Assembly (NCBI RefSeq): GCF_049446155.1
Contig: NZ_JBMSEE010000005.1
Coordinates: 1-64,000, forward strand
Source of the DNA: Rivibacter sp049446155
Lineage (GTDB): Bacteria; Pseudomonadota; Gammaproteobacteria; Burkholderiales; Burkholderiaceae_C
Direction of reading: 5' to 3'
Length of the DNA: 64,000 nt
Shown here: positions 59,175 through 64,000 of the stretch, piece after piece
How positions within the stretch are numbered: the stretch's first letter is position 1
Layout: each line of letters starts with the position of its first letter
Notes under the pieces: model-generated
The model's input: the letters and a program-made list of their open reading frames with translations, nothing else
Told to the model about the DNA's origin: nothing
The model's database searches: none
Program-made: the position numbers and the translations under genes

Positions 59175-59894
59175 CTAGGTTGCCGTTCGATCCGGCAGCA
59201 GGCGGTCGTATTCCTTCTTCACGACGGCGTAGCACTCGCAGGCCCGAGCCTCGAGGCCGGTGCGGTCGAGCACCGAGATGTGGCCGCGCGCGTAGCGGAT
59301 CAGCCCGAGCTTGGCGAGCTTGAGGGCTCCTTCGGTGACGCCTTCGCGGCGCACGCCGAGCATGTTGGCGATCAGCTCCTGCGTCATCACGAGTTCGTTG
59401 CCCTGCAGGCGGTCCAGGCTCAGCAGCAGCCAGCGACACAGCTGCTGGTCGAGAGAGTGGTGGCGATTGCAGACCGCCGTCTGCGCCATCTGCGTGATCA
59501 GCGCCTGCGTGTAGCGCAGCAGCAGGTGCAGCACCGGGCCGCCGCGGTTCACCTCCTCCTTGACCATCTGCGCCGGCAGCCGCAGCCCCGTCCCCGCGCT
59601 TTGCACCACGGCCCGGCTGGGCGTGGTCTCGCCGCCCATGAACAAGGCGATGCCCACCAACCCCTCGTTGCCGACGACGGCAATCTCGGCCGAGGCGCCG
59701 TCTTCCATCACATACAGCAGCGAGACGATGGCCGTGGTCGGGAAGTAGACGTGGCTCATCTTGCCGCCCGACTCGTACAGCACCTGGCCCAGCGGCATGT
59801 CGACCGGCTCGAGCAGCGATCGCCAGCGCTGCCTCTCGGGCTCAGGAAGGGCCGCCAGGAGGTGGTTCCTGCGCTGTTCGATATCGAGTGGCAT
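59175..59894 (-). CDS. Crp/Fnr-family regulator, first of tandem pair
   Basis: A 239-residue paralogue of its neighbour. The sensor domain has HVYFPTTAIVSLLYVMEDGA, AEIAVVGNEGLVGIALFMGG and long helix region AVVQSAGTGLRLPAQMVKEE. The HTH is QELIANMLGVRREGVTEGAL. It also lacks the FNR cysteine cluster; signal unknown. The ATG at 59894 is preferred to the TTG just before it. As the first gene on this strand it is the best candidate to bind the GTKCG-N4-CGCAC dyads in this cluster. Confidence 0.87.
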   Translation of the reverse strand: MPLDIEQRRNHLLAALPEPERQRWRSLLEPVDMPLGQVLYESGGKMSHVYFPTTAIVSLLYVMEDGASAEIAVVGNEGLVGIALFMGGETTPSRAVVQSAGTGLRLPAQMVKEEVNRGGPVLHLLLRYTQALITQMAQTAVCNRHHSLDQQLCRWLLLSLDRLQGNELVMTQELIANMLGVRREGVTEGALKLAKLGLIRYARGHISVLDRTGLEARACECYAVVKKEYDRLLPDRTAT

Positions 59895-59937
59895 CAAGGC
59901 GCTCCGGGTGTCGACGGCGTGGCCGCAAGGGGCCAGC

Positions 59938-59953
59938 GGGGGCGGCCGCCCCC
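59938..59953. repeat. 16-bp perfect palindrome
   Basis: The sequence GGGGGCGGCCGCCCCC reads the same on both strands. It sits between the Crp/Fnr gene start (44 bases away) and the dyad at 60002. It may be an autoregulatory site or a GC-rich hairpin in the 5' leader. Confidence 0.55.
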
Positions 59954-60001
59954 GGCGTCAGGCTCATCTGTCCAATATAGGCCGCCGCGGCAGCGTTCAT
60001 G

Positions 60002-60015
60002 GTTCGCTAGCGCAC
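60002..60015 (+). promoter_or_regulatory. Crp/Fnr-type dyad 3 (hydroxylase, and perhaps the Crp/Fnr pair)
   Basis: GTTCG-CTAG-CGCAC, followed by AGAC. TACGTT (60038-60043) starts 22 bases later as a -10-like hexamer and points to the fatty-acid-hydroxylase gene. The same site lies upstream of the divergent Crp/Fnr gene and might also regulate it. Confidence 0.72.
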
Positions 60016-60116
60016 AGACCAGGACCGGCGGCGCGACTACGTTGGCCGTTCGCCGCGTGACCCGTCGATACGCGAGGTCACCGGCACGCACATGCGATAC
60101 GGCTGCAGGACATCCC

Positions 60117-60701
60117 GTGAAACAGTTCAGATCCCATCGGGGCCATGGCGCGATCCGCGCCAGCTTCGCTGCCTACGGCATGGTCCTCGCCGCGATGGCG
60201 GCGTGGGGCTTGGCTCGCAGCCCGAGCGATCGCTGGCTGGAACTGGCGCTGCTGGCCCTGTTGGGTCTGGCAGGCTGGACGTTCGTCGAGTACGTGCTTC
60301 ACCGCTTCGTGCTCCATGGCCTGCGGCCGTTGCGCGACTGGCACACGGTGCACCACCTGCGACCGACGGTCCCGGTCGGCACACCGCCGGTGCTGGGCGT
60401 GGCCCTGATCGCCACGCTCGTCATCCTGCCGGCGCTGCTGCTCGTCGATGCATGGCGCGCGGGGGCCCTGGCGCTGGGCCTGACCAGCGGCTACCTCGTC
60501 TACTCGATCACGCATCACGCCATCCACCACGGGCACGCCCGCTTCGCCTGGCTCGATCGGCGCCGCGCCTTGCACGCGCTGCACCACCACATGCGCCGGC
60601 CGGGCTGCTTCGGCGTGACCACCTCGTTCTGGGACGAGGCCTTGCACAGCGTCACGCTGCGCGCGCCCGGGCGCGCGGCAAGACATCGGAGTTCAACATG
60701 A
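60117..60701 (+). CDS. Fatty acid hydroxylase-superfamily membrane protein
   Basis: A 194-residue integral membrane protein with the sterol desaturase/fatty acid hydroxylase His clusters: EYVLHRFVLHGL, DWHTVHHLRP, ITHHAIHHGHARF and ALHHHMRRPG. These would bind a diiron centre. The protein begins VKQFRSHRGH (GTG start), and ends near RAARHRSST. It may hydroxylate or desaturate membrane lipids under stress. It overlaps the next small gene by four bases. Confidence 0.8.
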   Translation: MKQFRSHRGHGAIRASFAAYGMVLAAMAAWGLARSPSDRWLELALLALLGLAGWTFVEYVLHRFVLHGLRPLRDWHTVHHLRPTVPVGTPPVLGVALIATLVILPALLLVDAWRAGALALGLTSGYLVYSITHHAIHHGHARFAWLDRRRALHALHHHMRRPGCFGVTTSFWDEALHSVTLRAPGRAARHRSST

Positions 60702-60943
60702 ACGCGTCGAGAACATCCTCGTCTGACGAGTCCTTCGCTTCGCACCGCGACGCGGCCGACACCTCGCCGCAAGAGACGCTGGCACTGTCAGAGCATCTCG
60801 ACCCCTGCGAGGCACCCGTGCGCGGCCCGGCCGCCTGGCATGGAGCGGCGCAGGCCGCAAGCCGGCTCGTCGCCGCATATCCGGTCACCGTGGCCTTCAC
60901 GGTGGCGGCGATGCTCGGCGGCATCGCCGTGCTGCAGCGTTAG
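60698..60943 (+). CDS. Small protein with C-terminal membrane helix
   Basis: An 81-residue ORF. The N-terminus is Ser/Asp/Glu-rich (NASRTSSSDESFASHRDAAD) and the C-terminus has one membrane helix (YPVTVAFTVAAMLGGIAVLQ). Its ATG overlaps the hydroxylase stop as ATGA, with CGGAG upstream. It resembles tail-anchored stress proteins with a single helix, but I cannot name a family. Confidence 0.65.
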   Translation: MNASRTSSSDESFASHRDAADTSPQETLALSEHLDPCEAPVRGPAAWHGAAQAASRLVAAYPVTVAFTVAAMLGGIAVLQR

Positions 60944-60985
60944 GGCCGCGGGCGGGCTCGGCGCGGCCAGTCGGTGCCGGCTTGT

Positions 60986-60999
60986 GTCCGCCAGCGCAC
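60986..60999 (+). promoter_or_regulatory. Crp/Fnr-type dyad 4 (ferritin-like protein)
   Basis: GTCCG-CCAG-CGCAC, followed by CGAC. CACCGT (61022-61027) starts 22 bases later. It stands 105 bases upstream of the ferritin-like gene. Confidence 0.65.
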
Positions 61000-61090
61000 C
61001 GACACGCGCGCCAAAGTGCCGCACCGTGCGTGCAGAGCATCGGATGCCGCGAAGCGCGGGCTCCCGATGCAACCCAAGAAGGAGCCTTCG

Positions 61091-61663
61091 ATGGCGGGTG
61101 ATATCAGGTACACGAATGTCTGGCCGCTCCCCGCGGCCGACCCGGAAGCACTGCAGCTGGATCTGCCGGCCATCGAGGCCACGCGGCACAGCCTCGCGCG
61201 CGGCGCGATCACGCTGCACGACAGCCCCATGCGGACGAGCATCGTCCGGCTGCTCAACGACGCGCTGGCCACGGAGCTGGTGTGCATGCTGCGCTACAAG
61301 CGCCACCACTTCACCGCCCATGGCCTGGCATCGCCCAAGATCGCCGACGAGTTCCTCATCCACGCGCGCGACGAGTCGCGCCACGCGGACCGCCTGGCGC
61401 AGCGCATCACGCAGCTCGGCGGCGAGCCCGATTTCTCGCCCGAGACGCTGAGCAGGCGCAGCCACGCAGACTACGACGACGCCCTGGGCCTCGAGGAGAT
61501 GATCTGGGCCGACCTGGTCGCCGAGCGTGTCGCGATCGAGTGCTACAGCCAGCTCATCACGCTGATCGGCGAGCGCGACCCCACGACGCGACGCCTGATC
61601 GAAGACATCCTTGCCGACGAACAGCAGCACGCCAACGAACTCAAGGACTGGCTGACCGGCTGA
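61091..61663 (+). CDS. Ferritin-like (bacterioferritin-type) protein
   Basis: A 190-residue four-helix ferritin-like protein. Candidate iron ligands are E62 (ATELVCML), E95 and H98 (RDESRHADR), Glu in VAERVAIECY and Glu/His in ILADEQQHANEL. It fits the bacterioferritin/Dps-like group used for iron storage or protection from peroxide. ATG at MAGDIR has AAGAAGGAG six bases upstream. The BON gene follows after 58 bases and is probably cotranscribed. Confidence 0.85.
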   Translation: MAGDIRYTNVWPLPAADPEALQLDLPAIEATRHSLARGAITLHDSPMRTSIVRLLNDALATELVCMLRYKRHHFTAHGLASPKIADEFLIHARDESRHADRLAQRITQLGGEPDFSPETLSRRSHADYDDALGLEEMIWADLVAERVAIECYSQLITLIGERDPTTRRLIEDILADEQQHANELKDWLTG

Positions 61664-61721
61664 GGCCCGGCATGCCCGCACCGCGTCACCCGACGCCCTC
61701 ACCGTTAACCAGGATCACATC

Positions 61722-62036
61722 ATGAACACTCGCATCACACTCGCTGCCGGCGCCGTCGCGCTGGCCCTGTTCACCGCCACCGGATGCGCCGTCACGCGCG
61801 GCCAGGAGACCGTCGGCGCCTACATCGACGACTCGGCGATCACCACCGCGGTCAAGGGCCGCTTCGTCGACAGCAAGCTCGTCGATGCTTCGGCGATCAG
61901 CGTGGAGACGCTCAACGGCTCGGTCATGCTGTCAGGCTTCGCCAAGAACACCACCGAACGGAACACGGCGGAAAGCCTGGCCCGGAAGGTGGATGGCGTG
62001 AAGTCGGTGAAGAACCAGATCGCCGTTCGGCCGTGA
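61722..62036 (+). CDS. BON-domain lipoprotein, copy 1
   Basis: A 104-residue exported protein. The signal ends TATGCAV, giving a lipidated Cys. One BON domain covers AITTAVKGRFVDSKLVDASA, VETLNGSVMLSGFAKN and AESLARKVDGVKSVKNQIAV. BON (OsmY-like) domains bind membranes or phospholipids in the periplasm. It is the second gene after the ferritin-like gene and a paralogue of the BON gene 650 bases downstream. Confidence 0.88.
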   Translation: MNTRITLAAGAVALALFTATGCAVTRGQETVGAYIDDSAITTAVKGRFVDSKLVDASAISVETLNGSVMLSGFAKNTTERNTAESLARKVDGVKSVKNQIAVRP

Positions 62037-62068
62037 CCGCGGCGATCCGGCACGAAACTGGCCCCACG

Positions 62069-62082
62069 GTGCGACAGCGCAC
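62069..62082 (+). promoter_or_regulatory. Crp/Fnr-type dyad 5 (158-aa protein/BON 2)
   Basis: Perfectly symmetric GTGCG-ACAG-CGCAC, followed by AGAC. CAAGGT (62105-62110) starts 22 bases later. It is 122 bases upstream of the 158-aa gene and 33 bases after the BON 1 stop. Confidence 0.72.
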
Positions 62083-62190
62083 AGACAGCGCGCGCCTGGT
62101 GTCGCAAGGTGGGGTCTCGCCCGCTCGTACGCATCGCTTCTTCGGCATTCGGCGCGCATCGAGAACGCTCACTCGCCACGGAGGCCGACC

Positions 62191-62667
62191 ATGACCAGGA
62201 CCCACAGGAGGAAGTCGCAAGACGTCTTCTTCGACCAGCTCGATCGCACGCCAGACGATGCTGCGCTTCGCCAGGATCGCGAACGCGTGATGGACGAGCT
62301 GGCGATCCGGCAAGACGGTACGACCTATCTCTACAACGGCTACCGGTACGGCCGCCTCGGCGATGCCGTCGACTACGCGCGGCTGATCCGCTCGCGCGAA
62401 CCCGCCGGCGGCGAACTCGAGATGCCGGTGGGGCCCTTCAGCTCCATCCATGCGCCCCAGGGTCCGTCCGACGAGGAACGCGTCCTGATGAGTTCGCTGA
62501 CGATCTTCTACGTGCAGGGGCAGTACCGGTTCGAGAACTACCGCTACGACCGCCTGGACGATGCCGTCTCGTACGCGCGACTGGCTCAGCGACGAGCGAC
62601 GCAGGAACCACCGATCAAGAGCCGCCTGGGCGGCATCCTGTTTCGACCTGCGCGGCTCGACCAGTGA
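62191..62667 (+). CDS. Hypothetical protein with internal duplication
   Basis: A 158-residue soluble protein with two similar units: one reads TTYLYNGYRYGRLGDAVDYA, the other FYVQGQYRFENYRYDRLDDA. Each ends with VxYARL. The duplicated Y-x-Y-x2-RL-x-DAV-x-YARL segment may form a pseudo-dimer. Between them lies MPVGPFSSIHAPQGPSDEE. I know of no function. The second BON gene follows after 19 bases. Confidence 0.7.
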   Translation: MTRTHRRKSQDVFFDQLDRTPDDAALRQDRERVMDELAIRQDGTTYLYNGYRYGRLGDAVDYARLIRSREPAGGELEMPVGPFSSIHAPQGPSDEERVLMSSLTIFYVQGQYRFENYRYDRLDDAVSYARLAQRRATQEPPIKSRLGGILFRPARLDQ

Positions 62668-62686
62668 AACGGCGAGGAGGCCAGCC

Positions 62687-63001
62687 ATGCGCCCCCGTCG
62701 CACCCTGACGGCGCTGGGCAGTGCGCTCGCCCTGCTGGCGAGCAGCGCCTGCGCAGCCCCTCGTATCGACGAACCCACCGGCCCATGCTTCGACGATGCC
62801 GCGATCACCACCGCGGTCAGGAGCCGCTTCATCGACAACAAGATCGTCGACTCGGCCACGATCTCCGTCGAAACCATGTACGGCACCGTCATGCTGTCCG
62901 GTGTGGCCAGGAGCCCGCTCGAACGGTCGACGGCCGAAGCGTTGAGCTGGCAGGTGAGGGGCGTGAAGTCCGTCAGGAACGACATCAGCCTTCGCCGCTG
63001 A
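62687..63001 (+). CDS. BON-domain lipoprotein, copy 2
   Basis: A 104-residue exported protein with a signal ending SSACAAP and one BON domain (AITTAVRSRFIDNKIVDSAT, VETMYGTVMLSGVARS and ALSWQVRGVKSVRNDISL). It has the same length as copy 1 and a similar sequence, so the two are paralogues. GAGGAGG precedes the ATG. It is coupled to the 158-aa gene. Confidence 0.86.
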   Translation: MRPRRTLTALGSALALLASSACAAPRIDEPTGPCFDDAAITTAVRSRFIDNKIVDSATISVETMYGTVMLSGVARSPLERSTAEALSWQVRGVKSVRNDISLRR

Positions 63002-63032
63002 CGGCGATCTCGATGTCCTGGCGCCGGGCCGG

Positions 63033-63377
63033 TCAGCGCTTGGCTGGAGCGCGCCCCCGCAGTCGCACCGAGCGAAGGCGCTGCGCCATGCCGAAGGAGC
63101 GCCACAGGGCCAGGGCTTGCAGGCCCTGCCAGACGATCACCGCGCCGACCCACAGCCCAATGCCGTACCACAGGTAGCCGGCGTAGACCAGCGCCGCGCC
63201 CAGCATGGCGACGATCACGATGCCCCATCGAAGCACGCGCGCCCAGCGAAGGGCTCGGCCCGAGCTGGCGTCAAACAGGCTGCGCCGCACGGCTGCACGC
63301 CGCCTGGCCGCGCGCAAGGCGTCGACGGCGGCTCGCACGGACCGGTCTCGCGAGGTCGGTGGCGGCGTCGGGTTCAT
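63033..63377 (-). CDS. Small membrane protein, two helices
   Basis: A 114-residue basic protein with two predicted helices (WGIVIVAMLGAALVYAGYLW and IGLWVGAVIVWQGLQALALW). The N-terminus is Arg/Ala rich (AVDALRAARRRAAVRRSLFD). It follows the DUF1488-like gene by three bases and probably shares its transcript. Not recognised. Confidence 0.65.
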   Translation of the reverse strand: MNPTPPPTSRDRSVRAAVDALRAARRRAAVRRSLFDASSGRALRWARVLRWGIVIVAMLGAALVYAGYLWYGIGLWVGAVIVWQGLQALALWRSFGMAQRLRSVRLRGRAPAKR

Positions 63378-63380
63378 CGA

Positions 63381-63650
63381 TCACGTCACCCAGCGCGGCG
63401 GCGGGCAGATGTCCGCCGGCCGCAGGATGATCGGTTCGCGTGCACCCCCGCGGGACTTGAGTCTCACCGCGGCATGAAGCGCCGCCACGTGCGCCGAGTA
63501 GGTCTCGAGTGCCACGTCGTCCATGCGGTCGGGCCGATAGCGGTAGTGCAGCGTTTCCTTGCTGATCATGGCGCCGACCGGCACCTGGTCCACATCGACC
63601 CAGAACCTGACGGTCCCGGAGGCGAGGTCGAAGAAGGCTGAAGGGGTCAT
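63381..63650 (-). CDS. DUF1488-like small protein
   Basis: An 89-residue soluble protein. The start MTPSAFFDLASGTVRFWVDV and the following GAMISKETLHYRY resemble DUF1488 proteins, which are small and uncharacterised. The C-terminus is PADICPPPRWVT. The ATG at MTPSAF is chosen because the longer frame runs through the ssb terminator. It has dyad 6 upstream. Confidence 0.6.
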   Translation of the reverse strand: MTPSAFFDLASGTVRFWVDVDQVPVGAMISKETLHYRYRPDRMDDVALETYSAHVAALHAAVRLKSRGGAREPIILRPADICPPPRWVT

Positions 63651-63724
63651 GGGCAGCTCGGCAAGGGGTCGGGCGAGCGGTGCGCTCGCAGGTGCCACTG
63701 TCGTGCCGGGCCGCCTGCGCGTCT

Positions 63725-63738
63725 GTGCGGTGGCGAAC
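63725..63738 (-). promoter_or_regulatory. Crp/Fnr-type dyad 6 (DUF1488-like gene)
   Basis: On the minus strand GTTCG-CCAC-CGCAC, followed by AGAC. GACAGT (63697-63702 complement) starts 22 bases later as a -10-like hexamer. It lies 75 bases upstream of the gene. Confidence 0.68.
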
Positions 63739-63767
63739 ATCCCGTCAGCCGAAGCCAGCAACAAGAA

Positions 63768-63798
63768 GCCCCCCAAGGCCTGTGCAGCCTTGGGGGGC
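63768..63798 (-). terminator. Rho-independent terminator of ssb
   Basis: A 12-bp perfect stem (GCCCCCCAAGGC / GCCTTGGGGGGC) with a 7-base loop. On the minus strand it is followed by TTCTTGTTGC. It lies 30 bases after the ssb stop. Confidence 0.85.
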
Positions 63799-63827
63799 GG
63801 GTGCTTGAATCGTGCGGCCGGGGACGG

Positions 63828-64000
63828 TCAAAACGGAATGTCGTCGTCCATGTCGTCGAAGCTCGACGCCGGCTTGGACGCCGGAGCCTGGCGCGGCGCC
63901 GGAGCGCGCGCGGCCGGGCGGCTTGCACCACCGCCGCTGCTCTCGCGGCTGAAGCCGCCGTCGTCGCCGCCGCCCATGCCTTCGCGGCTGCCCAGCAGCT
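63828..64000 (-). CDS. ssb: Single-stranded DNA-binding protein, C-terminal part
   Basis: Only the last 57 codons are in the window. The Gly/Ala/Pro-rich linker and acidic tip DDMDDDIPF are the partner-binding tail of bacterial SSB. The OB-fold lies beyond the right edge. Confidence 0.92.
   Translation of the reverse strand, partial: LLGSREGMGGGDDGGFSRESSGGGASRPAARAPAPRQAPASKPASSFDDMDDDIPF

Overview
The window is very GC-rich, gene-dense chromosomal DNA with strongly GC-biased codon use. Its gene content (yejABEF-type transporter, cysTWA and ssu sulfur loci, a complete wsp operon, acetoacetyl-CoA synthetase, many LysR regulators) fits a betaproteobacterium of the order Burkholderiales, probably the Rubrivivax/Leptothrix/Methylibium side. 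This is inferred from gene content and style, not from a marker gene. I saw no rRNA, tRNA, CRISPR array, prophage or insertion sequence.

Layout. 0.1-9.6 kb: a yejBEF-type peptide ABC transporter (minus strand) diverges from three tandem paralogous substrate-binding proteins (plus strand). 9.7-15.7 kb: acetoacetyl-CoA synthetase, a methyltransferase, a small cytochrome c, a GFA-type zinc protein, a VOC protein, and a LysR regulator divergent from a tautomerase. 15.7-20.1 kb: a tightly coupled six-gene minus-strand operon (thermostable-hemolysin-family protein, AMP-dependent acyl ligase, heme-oxygenase-like diiron protein, SDR, TPR protein, small membrane protein) that looks like an uncharacterised acyl-metabolite pathway. 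20.2-24.1 kb: flavin reductase, MaoC, an atypical glutaredoxin, a thioredoxin lipoprotein and a PD-(D/E)XK-like protein. 24.2-28.2 kb: two polyglycine-linker lipoproteins around a CysB-type regulator.

28.3-40.8 kb is a sulfur-acquisition region: cysA-cysW-cysT with two sulfate-binding proteins, a TOBE protein and hydrolase, a thioredoxin, and ssuE-ssuA-ssuA-ssuD-ssuC-ssuB. Four promoters here share a 25-bp motif at a fixed distance from the -10, probably the site of the CysB-type regulator encoded beside them. 40.9-42.9 kb: an agmatinase/ureohydrolase and its divergent LysR. 43.1-51.4 kb: a complete wspABCDEFR surface-sensing c-di-GMP operon, followed by a LuxR-type regulator, a hemerythrin-domain protein, an exported protein, an AI-2E-family permease, a trypsin-like protease and a Na+/H+ antiporter.

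57.7-63.7 kb is a compact set of small stress-type genes (57-aa protein, DUF3309, two tandem Crp/Fnr regulators, fatty-acid hydroxylase-like protein, ferritin-like protein, two BON lipoproteins, a repeat-containing protein, and two small minus-strand genes). Each apparent transcription unit has an upstream GTKCG-N4-CGCAC dyad, and the dyad lies 22 (once 23) bases before a -10-like hexamer. This is the geometry of a class II Crp/Fnr-activated regulon (centre about -41.5), and the two Crp/Fnr genes lie in its middle. I consider this the most interesting undescribed system in the window. The window ends inside ssb.
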